This document shows, in pieces, positions 26,881 through 38,677 of a stretch of 64,000 bases of DNA (within the stretch, counting starts at the first letter, position 1; each line of letters opens with the position of its first letter). The stretch lies in assembly GCF_002105535.1 (NCBI RefSeq), contig NZ_CP015848.1, positions 3,204,926 through 3,268,925 on the forward strand, in the 5' to 3' direction. Origin of the DNA: Magnetospirillum sp. ME-1. GTDB lineage: Bacteria; Pseudomonadota; Alphaproteobacteria; Rhodospirillales; Magnetospirillaceae. Under the pieces are notes generated by a model. That model saw only the letters and a list, made by a program, of their open reading frames with translations, was not told the DNA's origin and searched no databases. The position numbers were made by a program, and so were the translations under genes.

Positions 26881-28413
26881 TTATGGTTTTCGCTTCTTGC
26901 CCACCTTTCCCAGGGCGGCCTCAAGGGCGTCGGCCACGGTGCGCATCACCTTGACGCGGGCGTAATTCTTGGAATTGGCCTCGACCAGGGTCCAGGGCGC
27001 GTTGGTGGTGGAGGTCCTTTCCACCATGTCATTGACCGCCTGTTCGTAGACGCCCCATTGCTCGCGGTTGCGCCAGTCCTCGTCGGTCAGCTTCCACTTC
27101 TTGTATTCGATCTCGCCGCGGGCGTTGAAGCGGGCCAGCTGCTCCTCGGCGGTGATGTGCAGCCAGAATTTGCACATGACGATGCCGTGGTCGGTCAATT
27201 GCTTCTCGAAATCGACGATTTCGCCGTAGGCGCGGCGCCAGGCCTCCTCGGAGCAGAAGCCCTCGACCCTTTCGACCAGGACGCGGCCGTACCACGAGCG
27301 GTCGAACACGGTGACGCGTCCGGCACGGGCCACATGGCGCCAGAACCGCCACAGATAGTGCTGGGCGCGCTCTTCCTCGGTGGGGGCGGCGATGGGGATG
27401 ACCTGATAGTCCCGCGCGTTCAGCGCGTTGGTCAGCCGCCGGATGGTGCCGCCCTTGCCGGCGGCGTCCCAGCCCTCGAACACCAGGGCGGTGGAGACGC
27501 CCTGCTCCTTGGCGGCGTGGTAGAGGTGGGCAAGGCGCGCCCGCTGTTCCTGCAGGGCCTGATTGTACTCGGCCCCCTCGATGGCCAGGCTCATGTCCAG
27601 GGACGACAGGATCGAGGGTTGGGCGGTCAGGGCGGCGGGTTCCGTGGTCTTCTTGGCCTTGGACTTGCCCTTGATCTCGGCGTTGACCTTCTTCACCGCC
27701 TCGCGGGTGGCGAAGTGCTTGGTGATGGCCTCCTTCAGGGTCTGCAGCACCACCGCCGAGCGGTAGCGGGCGTCGGCGCCCTCGACGATCTGCCAGGGGG
27801 CGTGGCCCTTGCTGGTCTGCATGATCAGGCGTTCGGCGGCGGAGATGAACTTGTCGTACATCTCCCAGTGTTCCCAATCCTGCTTGGTGACCTGCCAGGC
27901 GGTGAGCGGGTCCTTTTCCAGGCTTTTCAGGCGCTTTTTCTGGGCCTTCTCGGACAGGTGCATCCAGAACTTGAGGATCAGGGCGCCTTCGTCGGCCAGG
28001 GTCTTCTCGAAATGGACGATGCGTTCCAGGCGCTCGTCCAGTTCGGGACCGGTGATCTTGCCGGTGACCCGATCAATCAGCGGATGGTGGTACCACGACG
28101 ACATGAACAGCCCCACCTTGCCCTTGGGCGGCAGGTCGCGCCAGTAGCGCCAGTATTCGGGGCGTTCGCGTTCCTCGTCCGATGGCGGGCCATAGGCGCG
28201 GGTGACGATCCAGCGCGGGTCCATCCATTCGTTCAGGAGGTTGACCGTCTCGTTCTTGCCGGCGCCGTCGACGCCCGCGAACAGCACGATGACGGGAAAG
28301 TCCGCCTCGCGCAGTTGCTGTTGCAGGGCCAGGAGGTCGGTGCGCAGGCCCGGGGCCATGGCGTCGAATTCCTCGCGCGAGATCTTGCGTCCCAGTTCAG
28401 CCGCTTCGAACAT
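26881..28413 (-). CDS. pap: Tandem-domain PPK2 polyphosphate kinase/phosphotransferase (Pap type)
   Basis: A 510-residue protein with two PPK2 domains. Each has a Walker A (FAGVDGAGKNET near residue 48; FEGWDAAGKGGT near residue 310) and a lid/Walker B-like motif (SSWYHHPL; FDRSWYGRVLVE). The linker around residue 260 is Lys-rich. Two-domain PPK2 proteins typically phosphorylate AMP to ADP with polyphosphate (polyphosphate:AMP phosphotransferase). The start at 28413 is chosen because the family begins with MFEAAELG. It is alone on its strand and no ppk1 or ppx is in the window. Confidence 0.88.
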   Translation of the reverse strand: MFEAAELGRKISREEFDAMAPGLRTDLLALQQQLREADFPVIVLFAGVDGAGKNETVNLLNEWMDPRWIVTRAYGPPSDEERERPEYWRYWRDLPPKGKVGLFMSSWYHHPLIDRVTGKITGPELDERLERIVHFEKTLADEGALILKFWMHLSEKAQKKRLKSLEKDPLTAWQVTKQDWEHWEMYDKFISAAERLIMQTSKGHAPWQIVEGADARYRSAVVLQTLKEAITKHFATREAVKKVNAEIKGKSKAKKTTEPAALTAQPSILSSLDMSLAIEGAEYNQALQEQRARLAHLYHAAKEQGVSTALVFEGWDAAGKGGTIRRLTNALNARDYQVIPIAAPTEEERAQHYLWRFWRHVARAGRVTVFDRSWYGRVLVERVEGFCSEEAWRRAYGEIVDFEKQLTDHGIVMCKFWLHITAEEQLARFNARGEIEYKKWKLTDEDWRNREQWGVYEQAVNDMVERTSTTNAPWTLVEANSKNYARVKVMRTVADALEAALGKVGKKRKP

Positions 28414-28517
28414 GTCCCACTTCCCCCATGGCACGATCAACCGGAAGTATGAGCGTATGCCTAATGCACAGGGGCGGCAAGGGGCTGTAGTATGCAAGCC
28501 CTTGGAAGGAGACGCCC

Positions 28518-28802
28518 ATGCCCCGCACGGTTCAGCTGGTTCTCGACGATGATTTGGCGCGGCGGGTGGAGGAGCGTCTGGCGGCGGAGGGCGGCGATGC
28601 GGCGGCGCTGCTGGAAAGCGCGCTGCGCTTCTTCCTCGACGCCGAGGACGACCGGATTGCGGCGCGCGAGTCGGTGATCAGGGCGGCGGGTGAGGGTGAG
28701 TTCGGTGCGGTTCCCGGCCTGTCCGCCGACCATGCCCGGGTACGGCTGTGGCTCTTGGGCTGGGGCGGCGAGGGCGAATCCGGGCCGCCGGGGTCGTGCT
28801 GA
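28518..28802 (+). CDS. Putative antitoxin upstream of a ParE-like toxin
   Basis: A 94-residue protein beginning MPRTVQLVLDDDLARRVEERLAAEGGDAAALLESALRFFLD, which has the strand-helix-helix layout of a ribbon-helix-helix DNA-binding antitoxin. The second half is less ordered and Gly-rich at its end. A GGAAGGA ribosome site precedes the start. It lies 1 bp ahead of the toxin-like gene, the usual pair order. Assignment rests mainly on this layout. Confidence 0.65.
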   Translation: MPRTVQLVLDDDLARRVEERLAAEGGDAAALLESALRFFLDAEDDRIAARESVIRAAGEGEFGAVPGLSADHARVRLWLLGWGGEGESGPPGSC

Positions 28803-28803
28803 G

Positions 28804-29046
28804 ATGATCCGCTGGTCCGATACGGCGCTCACCGATCTGTTCCGGCTGCGGAGCGGCCTGGGGGGCGAGTCCGCCAAACGGATCGGCCGCCTGATCGCCG
28901 AATCCGCCGATTGCCTGGCCGACTTCCCCGAACGCGGCCGTGACGGCACCGCGCCCGGCACCCGCGAACTGCCGCTTCCCGGCCTGCCCTGGCGTCTGGT
29001 CTACCGGGCGGGCCAGGGCGGGGTGATGATCCTGCGGCTTATCTGA
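28804..29046 (+). CDS. ParE/RelE-family toxin
   Basis: An 80-residue protein with the ParE/RelE pattern: MIRWSDTALTDLFRLRSGL, then IAESADCLADFPERGRDG, GTRELPLPGLPWRLVYRA and a terminal strand VMILRLI. It is short for the family (usually 90-105 residues) but ends in the expected strand. The end overlaps the convergent MFS gene by 8 bp. Together with the preceding gene it forms a second toxin-antitoxin pair, unrelated in antitoxin type to that at 18472-19067. Confidence 0.75.
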   Translation: MIRWSDTALTDLFRLRSGLGGESAKRIGRLIAESADCLADFPERGRDGTAPGTRELPLPGLPWRLVYRAGQGGVMILRLI

Positions 29047-30238
29047 GCCTGAGGGCGAGGGGGCCGAGGCCCACCACCACGGCCATTGAGGCGAAGGCTA
29101 GCCCCCAGGCCAGGGAAGAATTGCCGCCGCCCGCCATGTCCAGCACCATGCCAAACGCCAGCGGCCCGACAAAGCCGGCCCCGAAGCCCAGCAGGGAATG
29201 GATGGCGATGGTCGCCCCCCGGCGGTCCGGCTCGGCCGCCATCACCGCGCCGGTGGTCAGCGCCGCCGAATCGATCTGGATCAGCACGTTGTAGAGCAGG
29301 ATCAGCGCCACCACGATTCCATAGGGCAACCCGCCCGTAAAGCCGATCACGGCGGCCAGGGCGGCCGACGACAGCATGGCGGCGGCGCAGACCCGGCGGC
29401 GGTCGAAGCGGATGGCGAGATCGGCGCCGATCAGCGACGAGGCCATGGCCAGCAGCGAGCCGATGGTGGCGGCGGTGGCGGGCGACGGTCCGCCGGCGCC
29501 GGGCTGGGCGGCCAGAACCCAGGCGAGGAAGGCCACCATCCAGGACCGCGCCCCGAACAGCTCCCACACATGGGCGGCATAGCCCAGGACATAGCCCATG
29601 GCGGCGCGGTTGCGGAAGACGGGTCCGAAATCGAAGGGATTGACCGGCTGGGCCGGCGGCACCGGATTGGCGCGCTCCAAGAGGGTCAGGACCAGGACGA
29701 AGGCGGCCAGGGCCGCAAGCCCGGCCAGCAGGAAGGCGATCTTCCATCCCCAGATTTCGGCGATTGCGCCAATGATCAGGAAGGATCCGCTGGTGCCCAG
29801 CGAGAAGCTGGCGGTGTAGAAGCTGATCCAGCGGGCCTGGCTCGGCCCCCTGGTACGATCGACCAGGGCCTTCAGCCCCGGCATGTAGGTGCCGGCCAAG
29901 CCCACTCCGGCGATGAAGCGCAAGGTCAAAGCCGACCAGAATCCTTCGGCCCAGACGGCGTAGGCCAGGCACGAGACGCCCGCCACCAGGGCGCCGAACA
30001 GATACACCTTCTTGGCGTCCACCCGGTCGGTCATGGTGGTCAGCACCGGCACCGCCACCGTGTAGCCGGCGAACAGAATCCCGGAAATCCATCCGGCATC
30101 GGTGTTGGACAAGCCCCAGGCGGCAACGAAATCGGGCAGCAGAGTGGGAAAGGCGAAGACGCCGACCATGGTCAGCACTTCCGCCGCGCACAGGCAGAAA
30201 ACGGCCTTGGCGCCCTGGGACGGGGGCTCACTCACCAC
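29039..30238 (-). CDS. MFS transporter of unknown substrate
   Basis: A 399-residue inner-membrane protein with about 12 helices. The MFS loop signature between helices 2 and 3 is TTMTDRVDAKKVYLFGALVAG; RFIAGVGLAGTYMPGLKALVDR is a typical helix 4-5 region. No substrate can be inferred from neighbours: a toxin gene converges with it, and a bacteriohemerythrin is divergent. Confidence 0.85.
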   Translation of the reverse strand: MVSEPPSQGAKAVFCLCAAEVLTMVGVFAFPTLLPDFVAAWGLSNTDAGWISGILFAGYTVAVPVLTTMTDRVDAKKVYLFGALVAGVSCLAYAVWAEGFWSALTLRFIAGVGLAGTYMPGLKALVDRTRGPSQARWISFYTASFSLGTSGSFLIIGAIAEIWGWKIAFLLAGLAALAAFVLVLTLLERANPVPPAQPVNPFDFGPVFRNRAAMGYVLGYAAHVWELFGARSWMVAFLAWVLAAQPGAGGPSPATAATIGSLLAMASSLIGADLAIRFDRRRVCAAAMLSSAALAAVIGFTGGLPYGIVVALILLYNVLIQIDSAALTTGAVMAAEPDRRGATIAIHSLLGFGAGFVGPLAFGMVLDMAGGGNSSLAWGLAFASMAVVVGLGPLALRLR

Positions 30239-30258
30239 AATAATCCATAACTTTCGGT

Positions 30259-30288
30259 TTGTTTCAATTCGCGCATAAGGTGTATACC
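30259..30288 (+). promoter_or_regulatory. Possible promoter of the bacteriohemerythrin gene
   Basis: TTGTTT and TATACC are separated by 18 bases. A small stem GAAAGCT/AGCTTTC follows in the leader (about 30296-30315), then GAGGAAGG before the start codon. Confidence 0.35.
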
Positions 30289-30350
30289 GTAAGGGAAAGC
30301 TTTGGGGAGCTTTCGTGGGCGCCTCGTCGGGAGAGGAAGGACCCTTTCAT

Positions 30351-30785
30351 ATGGCCTCGAATCGGATTGTTTCATGGGGCGGCGGCAAGATCGAGTGGTC
30401 TGATGACCTGCTTGTGCATGCCGACCAGGAAGACGACGACCATCGCGAGATGTTCGCGCTGATGAACCAGATCTTCTCGGCCGCCCGCCTGGGCGCCGAC
30501 ATGGTCACCCAGGCGGTGGCCGATCTGTGCCTGTTCACCCGCGAACACTTCGCCCGCGAACAGCACAGCATGGAACAGGCCGGCTATCCCGGCCGCGACG
30601 ATCACCGCTACGAGCACGAATACCTGATCTTCCAGTTGGACGTCCTGATCGAGCGCCTGATGATCTCGGGCCCCGATTACGTGGCCGACGAACTGGTGGA
30701 TCTGCTCAAGCGCTGGCTGTGCGACCACATCCTGACCTGCGACGCCGCCTTCGCGGAGTTTCAGCGGGGGCGGGCGGTAGCCTAG
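30351..30785 (+). CDS. Bacteriohemerythrin
   Basis: A 144-residue single-domain hemerythrin, a four-helix bundle with a non-haem diiron site that binds O2. The ligand pattern is complete: His31 in QEDDDHREMF, HFAREQHSMEQ with its His and Glu, DDHRYEHEYL with two His, and the final WLCDHILTCD with His and Asp. In magnetotactic and other microaerophilic bacteria such proteins deliver or sense oxygen. The start at 30351 has GAGGAAGG at about 30332-30339; a GTG at 30315 would add 12 residues. Confidence 0.92.
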   Translation: MASNRIVSWGGGKIEWSDDLLVHADQEDDDHREMFALMNQIFSAARLGADMVTQAVADLCLFTREHFAREQHSMEQAGYPGRDDHRYEHEYLIFQLDVLIERLMISGPDYVADELVDLLKRWLCDHILTCDAAFAEFQRGRAVA

Positions 30786-30840
30786 GCCGGATCGACATTC
30801 AGGACATTCGGCTGATGACATTTGCTGAATAGAAATTTCA

Positions 30841-30929
30841 GCCACAGATGCACACGGATAAACACAGATGAAGAGTGATTAAGCCCTTATCTGTGTCCCG
30901 CGCAGCGGGGATCCGTGTTCATCTGTGGC
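30841..30929. repeat. Cruciform-like repeat before the TPR gene
   Basis: Outer arms GCCACAGATGCACACGGAT (30841-30859) and ATCCGTGTTCATCTGTGGC (30911-30929) pair with one mismatch; inner arms ACACAGAT and ATCTGTGT pair as well. It lies in the 254-bp gap between the bacteriohemerythrin and the TPR protein, in which I see no gene. Confidence 0.75.
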
Positions 30930-31039
30930 CAATTTCCAGGCTTATCCGCCTCAATGTCGATTGGCCCTAATCATCCTCTTCAGGGGTTCCGCCGTCGCCA
31001 ATTGATGGTAGGCTGCGCAACCTTCGAGGGGGAGTCTCC

Positions 31040-32755
31040 ATGCGCCTGCTTGCCGTCGCGCTGCTGCTTTGCCTGTCCATGCCCGCATGGGCGGCGGGGC
31101 CATCCCTGTCCGCCCAGGACGAGGCGCGCCTGATCTATCTGGAAAAGCGGGTGGGCGAACTGGATGCCCAGAACCGCGAACTGCGTGCCCATGCGGATAA
31201 GGCGGCGGACGGGCCAAAGGCCGAACTGGCCGCCCAGATTCAGGGGGCGAAGGATGTCGCTGCTGCCCAGGTGCAGGGCGCCAAGGAGAGTCTGACCGGT
31301 CAGCTTCAGGGCCTGAGCAGTAACTTCAATATGCTGTTGGGATTCGGAGGGGTGGCGATCACCTTGCTGCTGGCCATCTTCGCTTTGGGCGCTTGGGATG
31401 CTGGCCGCAAGGCCCGCTCAGTGGCTGATGAGAAGATGCGGTCCATGGAAGGGGAGTTGAAAGCCAAGGTTACTGTACTTACTCAGGGACTCGAGGCTAA
31501 AGAGTTGGAGATTTTGGAGGCCGTCCAGAGGAAGGCCGATGGTTTGATCGGGGATATGGAGGTAGCCAAGCAGAAAGGCTACGCGCTGGCCAAGGACATG
31601 GAGGCGGCAAAGCAGCAGGGCGACGCCCATGTTGAGGCGCTTGCCAAGAACCGGACGCGCTCGGATGAAATCACCGCCGAACTGGTGAACCTCCGGTCTC
31701 CGCCGGCATCGACACCTGAGGGCGAGCGTCTGGAGGCCGAGACCAGGAACACCCCGCCGCAGGACTTGACGGAAGACCAATTGACCGGCCTGACCAAGCA
31801 GGCGCTGGCCAAGGGTAAGCCGGCCGATGTTGCCCGCTATGCGGGTGCGCTGGCAGGCAAAAAGCGGGAAGATCCCTATGCCTTGATTCTGCTGTCGCGC
31901 TCACGTCAGGAGCAGGGACTGCTGGAAGAGGCCATTGATGTTGCCCAGCGTGCTATCGAAGTGGCGCAGTCGCGGAAAGAGCTACGGACCTTAGGTGCCG
32001 CCTATGGAAATTTGGGCGATGCTTTGCTGGCAGCCAGTCAGTTGGAAGATGCCAAGACAGCCTTTATCCAATTCCGAGATATTTTCGCGGGTCTGGTCGC
32101 TGCGGATGCGAGTAACGATGAATTCCGTAGGGATCTGGGGGGGGCGTGGGGAGGGCTTGGCGATGTAGCGATGGAGGTAGGGAATCTTGAAGAGGCAAAG
32201 GCAGCATTTACCCAAAGTCGTGACATCTTCGCGGGTCTGGTGGCTAAGGATGCAAATGACGGTGAAGGGCTGTGCGAGTTGGGGGCAGTGTGGAGCCGGC
32301 TTTGTGATGTAGCGATGAAGGAGGGTAGGTTTAGTGAAGCAAAGGCAATGCTCACTCAGTCCCGTGGCATTGTTGTGGGGTTGGCCGCCAGGGATGCTAG
32401 CAACACGAATTGGCAATATTATCTGGGTGCTGTTCTTGGTTTGACCGCCAATGTGGCTTTGACAATGGGCGAGACGGATGAGGCAGTAAGCGCACTCCGC
32501 CAAGCAGAGATGATCATCGATACGTTGTTGATCAAAGAACCGGAAAAGCCGGCGTATAGGCAGGGCAAGGCGCGATTGATCAGCCTGTGGGGCGACTACC
32601 ATGCGGCCAAGGAGGAACTCGACGCTGCCCAGCGGTGCTGGAGTGAGGCGGTATCCGGATTTGAGGCATTGGAGCAGGCAAAGACGCTGAATTTCCTTGG
32701 CCGCCGTGCTTTGAGGGAATACCGGACGAAGCTGAAGGGTTCTCGTAAGACCTGA
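31040..32755 (+). CDS. Exported membrane-anchored coiled-coil and TPR repeat protein
   Basis: A 571-residue protein I cannot name. A signal peptide (1-19, ending PAWAA) is followed by coiled coil (about 26-95), a membrane helix (about 98-118, NMLLGFGGVAITLLLAIFALG), a second long coiled coil (about 125-230) and TPR-like repeats to the end. At least three repeats of about 48 residues share LGDVAM..G..EEAK.AFTQSRDIFAGLVAKDASN, like the repeats in some signalling TPR proteins. Base composition is clearly lower in GC than its neighbours, suggesting recent acquisition. GAGGGGGAG precedes the start. No operon partner. Confidence 0.7.
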   Translation: MRLLAVALLLCLSMPAWAAGPSLSAQDEARLIYLEKRVGELDAQNRELRAHADKAADGPKAELAAQIQGAKDVAAAQVQGAKESLTGQLQGLSSNFNMLLGFGGVAITLLLAIFALGAWDAGRKARSVADEKMRSMEGELKAKVTVLTQGLEAKELEILEAVQRKADGLIGDMEVAKQKGYALAKDMEAAKQQGDAHVEALAKNRTRSDEITAELVNLRSPPASTPEGERLEAETRNTPPQDLTEDQLTGLTKQALAKGKPADVARYAGALAGKKREDPYALILLSRSRQEQGLLEEAIDVAQRAIEVAQSRKELRTLGAAYGNLGDALLAASQLEDAKTAFIQFRDIFAGLVAADASNDEFRRDLGGAWGGLGDVAMEVGNLEEAKAAFTQSRDIFAGLVAKDANDGEGLCELGAVWSRLCDVAMKEGRFSEAKAMLTQSRGIVVGLAARDASNTNWQYYLGAVLGLTANVALTMGETDEAVSALRQAEMIIDTLLIKEPEKPAYRQGKARLISLWGDYHAAKEELDAAQRCWSEAVSGFEALEQAKTLNFLGRRALREYRTKLKGSRKT

Positions 32756-32812
32756 CGCGACATGCCTGAAAGGCCCTTCGCCTGCGGCTCAGGGTGACAA
32801 TCGGGCGGAGGC

Positions 32813-32845
32813 GTGGACCCCCGGGTCAAGCCCGGGGGTGACGAG
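32813..32845. repeat. Half-copy of the intergenic palindrome family
   Basis: GTGGACCCCCGGGTCAAGCCCGGGGGTGACG is one half-element of the family seen at 34419 and 49734, here without its mirror copy. Confidence 0.6.
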
Positions 32846-32888
32846 ATTCAGGCGGCTGTGAACGCGGGGATAAGGGACCAGGGATGCG

Positions 32889-32908
32889 CGAAGGGACGAG
32901 TCCCTTCG
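32889..32908 (+). terminator. Terminator-like hairpin after the TPR gene
   Basis: A perfect 8-bp stem CGAAGGGA/TCCCTTCG with loop CGAG is followed by CATTCTTTT, a loose T run, 134 bp after the TPR gene. Confidence 0.5.
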
Positions 32909-32935
32909 CATTCTTTTCCGTCCTTCCCATCCCGA

Positions 32936-32968
32936 AACAAAAAGGGCGCCCCATAAGGAGCGCCCCTT
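32936..32968 (-). terminator. Terminator of the suc-lpd operon
   Basis: On the lpd coding strand AAGGGGCGCTCC pairs with GGGGCGCCCTT (one bulge, one wobble) and runs into TTTTTG, 20 bases after the lpd stop. It ends the TCA transcript. Confidence 0.75.
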
Positions 32969-32988
32969 CCGCGTCAGGAACGAAAAAA

Positions 32989-34398
<1,410 letters not shown>

Positions 34399-34418
34399 GG
34401 ATTCGTCCCCTGGCAGAG

Positions 34419-34479
34419 CGTCACCCCCGGACTTGGTCCGGGGGTCCATGGATGGCCGGATCAAGTCCGGCCATGACGG
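34419..34479. repeat. Inverted repeat between sucB and lpd
   Basis: CGTCACCCCCGGACTTGGTCCGGGGGTCCATGG faces GATGGCCGGATCAAGTCCGGCCATGACGG. Each half is a hairpin. Its position inside the operon may set relative expression of lpd. Confidence 0.8.
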
Positions 34480-34495
34480 TTAAACGTGGCTGATC

Positions 34496-35692
<1,197 letters not shown>

Positions 35693-35710
35693 TACTGCTT
35701 TTCCCTCTTC

Positions 35711-38677
35711 TTAGGCGGTCAGGCGCGAGAGTTTGGAGGCACGGCGGAACGGCTGGGGCAGGGTGACCAGTTCACCGGTCAGCGCCATGCCGACAATCCA
35801 TTCCTGTTCCGCCACGTGGGTCTTGTACAGGCCGGTGGCGGGCGACGCGGCGGCGCGGCGCCCGCAGTACAGGGCCTTCTTCGCCTTGATGTCGAGCTCT
35901 TCGCAGATGAACTCGATACGGCGGTCGACGAAGGTCCACGGACCCATATTGGCCGGCTCTTCCTGCACCCACAGCAACTCGGCGTTGGGATAGCGGGCCA
36001 GCTGGGCCTTGATGGTGTCCTTGGGCCAGGGATAGAGCTGCTCGACGCGGATGATGGCCACGTCCTTGATGTCGCGCTTGGTGCGCTCCTCCAGCAGGTC
36101 GTAATAGACCTTGCCCGAGCACATCAGCACCCGGCGGATCTTGGCATCGGCCACCAGCGTCTCGGTCTCGGGCAGCACGCGGCGGAAGCGGGACCCCGTG
36201 ACCAGGTCGTCCAGCTTGGAGACGCACAGCTTGTGACGCAGCAACGACTTCGGCGTCATGATGATCAGCGGCTTCCTGAAGTTGCGGCGCAGCTGACGGC
36301 GCAGAGCGTGGAAGTAGTTGGCCGGGGTGGTGATGTTGCAGACCTGCCAGTTGTCCTCGGCGGAGAGCTGGAGATAGCGTTCCCAGCGGGCCGAGGAATG
36401 CTCGGGTCCCTGGCCTTCATAGCCGTGGGGCAGCAGCATCACCAGACCCGACATGCGCAGCCACTTGGACTCGCCCGAGTTGATGAACTGGTCGATGATC
36501 ACCTGGGCGCCGTTGGCGAAGTCGCCGAACTGGCCTTCCCACAGGGTGAGCGTGTTGGGCTCGGCCTGGGAATAGCCGTATTCGAAGCCCAGCACCGCCT
36601 CTTCCGACAGCGGCGAATCCATGACCTCGAAATAGGCTTGGTTGCCGGGGCGGATGTGGTTCAGGGGCTCGATGCGCTCCTCGGTCTCCTGGTCGGTCAG
36701 GCGGCAGTGACGCTGCGAGAAGGTGCCTCGGCCGCAATCCTGGCCCGACAGGCGGACGGGATTGCCCTCCACCAGCAAGGTGCCGAAGGCCAGGGCCTCG
36801 GCGGTCGCCCAGTCGATGCCCTCGCCCTTGTCCACCATGTCCTTCTTGGCGGCCAACTGGCGGACGATCTTCTTGTTGACGTTGAAGCCGTCGGGAGTCC
36901 GGGCCAGCGCATGGCCCACTTCCTTGAGGATGTCGGCGGCCACGCCGGTCTTCTCCTCGCGGAACTCTTCTTCCTCGGCCAGCTGGGCCAGGCCCTGCCA
37001 CTTGCCTTCCAGCCAGTCGGCCTTGTTGACCTTGAAGCTCTTGGCGGCCTCGTAGTCCTGCTCCAGGCGGGCCTGGAAGTTGGCGAAGATGGCGTCGGCG
37101 TCATAGCGCGACAGCGTCCCCTCGGCCACCAGCTTCTCCATGTAGATGGCCCGCGTGGTGGGGTGGGAGGCGATCTTGCGGTACATCTGCGGCTGGGTGA
37201 AGGCCGGCTCGTCCGACTCGTTGTGGCCGTGACGGCGGTAGCAGATCATGTCCAGAACCACGTCGGCGCCGAATTCCTGGCGGAACTCGGTGGCGATGCG
37301 GGCCACGTGCACCACGGCTTCGGGGTCATCGCCGTTGACGTGGAACACCGGGGCCTGGAAGCCCTTGGCCACGTCCGACGAATAGGGGCCGGAGCGCGAG
37401 TACTGCGGCGCGGTGGTGAAGCCGATCTGGTTGTTGATGATGATGTGCATGGTGCCGCCGGTGGCGTAGCCCTTGAGCTGCGACAGCAGCATGGTCTCGG
37501 GCACCACGCCCTGGCCGGCGAAGGCGGCGTCGCCGTGCAGGATGATGCCCATCACCCGCTTGCGCTCGGTATCGCCGAACTGGGTCTGCTTGGCGCGCAC
37601 CTTGCCGACCACCAGCGGGCCGACCACTTCCAGGTGCGAGGGGTTGGGCATCAGCGACAGATGCACGGTCTTGCCGTCGAAGTCGCGGTCGGCGGAGGTG
37701 CCCAGGTGGTACTTCACGTCGCCCGAGCCCTGGACCTCTTCCGGGTTGGCGGCGTTGCCCTGGAATTCCGAGAAGATGGCCTGGTAGGGCTTCTTCATGA
37801 AATTGGCAAGCACGTTGAGGCGGCCGCGGTGGGCCATGCCCAGCACCACCTCGTCGACGCCCAGCTGGCTGCCGCGCTTCAGGATCTGCTCCAGCGCCGG
37901 AATGACGGACTCGCCGCCTTCCAGGCCGAAGCGCTTGGTGCCGGTGTACTTCATCTGCAGGAAGCGCTCGAAGCCCTCGGCCTCGGTCAGGCGCTCCAGG
38001 ATGGCGGTCTTGCCGCGCGGCGTGAAGTCGGTGCGGTTATGGATGGATTCGATGCGCTTCTGGATCCAGGCCTTCTGGTCCGGGTCCTGGATGTGCATGA
38101 ACTCGACGCCGATGTTCGAGCAGTAGGTTTCCTGCACGATGCTGACGATGTCCCGCAGCTTGGCGGTCTCCAGGCCCAGCACGTGGTCGATGAAGATCTC
38201 GCGGTCGAGATCGGCATCGGTGAAGCCGTAGGTGCGGTAATCCAGCTCGGGGTGCTGCTCGCGCTTGGTGAGATCCAGCGGGTCGAGCTTGGCCATCAGG
38301 TGGCCGCGCACGCGGTAGCTGCGGATCAGCATCAGGGCGCGGATCGAATCGATCTGGCCCTGGCGGATGGCGGCGGGGTCGACGGCAGGCGCGGCGGGAG
38401 CGCCCTTGCCCTTGTCGCCGGCCTTCTTGGCGGCGGCGGCAGCGGCGGCGGCGGCTTCCGGATCGACGGCGCCGATGATCTTGACGTCGCGCCGCGCGCT
38501 GGCGGTGCCCTTGAAGTCCTGAATGAGCTGCGAGCCGTCGTCCTTCAGATCCTGGAAGAACGACACCCACGAGGCGTCCACCGACGCGGGGTCTTCCAGG
38601 TAGCGGGCGTAAAGCTCGGCGATGAAGACGGCGTTGCCGCCGCTGAGAAAGGACGATTCGTCGAACTGCTTTGTCAT
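35711..38677 (-). CDS. sucA: 2-oxoglutarate dehydrogenase E1 component
   Basis: A 988-residue thiamine diphosphate enzyme that decarboxylates 2-oxoglutarate and succinylates E2. The N-terminus has the E2-docking SFLSGGNAVFIAELYARYLEDP; the ThDP region includes HGDAAFAGQGVVPETMLLSQL followed by NNQIGFTT; the C-terminal half carries FEYGYSQAEPNTLTLWEGQFGDFANGAQ. Length and motifs are normal. A 178-bp gap upstream contains a hairpin and an AT-rich stretch, so it may have its own promoter besides read-through from sucCD. Confidence 0.97.
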   Translation of the reverse strand: MTKQFDESSFLSGGNAVFIAELYARYLEDPASVDASWVSFFQDLKDDGSQLIQDFKGTASARRDVKIIGAVDPEAAAAAAAAAKKAGDKGKGAPAAPAVDPAAIRQGQIDSIRALMLIRSYRVRGHLMAKLDPLDLTKREQHPELDYRTYGFTDADLDREIFIDHVLGLETAKLRDIVSIVQETYCSNIGVEFMHIQDPDQKAWIQKRIESIHNRTDFTPRGKTAILERLTEAEGFERFLQMKYTGTKRFGLEGGESVIPALEQILKRGSQLGVDEVVLGMAHRGRLNVLANFMKKPYQAIFSEFQGNAANPEEVQGSGDVKYHLGTSADRDFDGKTVHLSLMPNPSHLEVVGPLVVGKVRAKQTQFGDTERKRVMGIILHGDAAFAGQGVVPETMLLSQLKGYATGGTMHIIINNQIGFTTAPQYSRSGPYSSDVAKGFQAPVFHVNGDDPEAVVHVARIATEFRQEFGADVVLDMICYRRHGHNESDEPAFTQPQMYRKIASHPTTRAIYMEKLVAEGTLSRYDADAIFANFQARLEQDYEAAKSFKVNKADWLEGKWQGLAQLAEEEEFREEKTGVAADILKEVGHALARTPDGFNVNKKIVRQLAAKKDMVDKGEGIDWATAEALAFGTLLVEGNPVRLSGQDCGRGTFSQRHCRLTDQETEERIEPLNHIRPGNQAYFEVMDSPLSEEAVLGFEYGYSQAEPNTLTLWEGQFGDFANGAQVIIDQFINSGESKWLRMSGLVMLLPHGYEGQGPEHSSARWERYLQLSAEDNWQVCNITTPANYFHALRRQLRRNFRKPLIIMTPKSLLRHKLCVSKLDDLVTGSRFRRVLPETETLVADAKIRRVLMCSGKVYYDLLEERTKRDIKDVAIIRVEQLYPWPKDTIKAQLARYPNAELLWVQEEPANMGPWTFVDRRIEFICEELDIKAKKALYCGRRAAASPATGLYKTHVAEQEWIVGMALTGELVTLPQPFRRASKLSRLTA

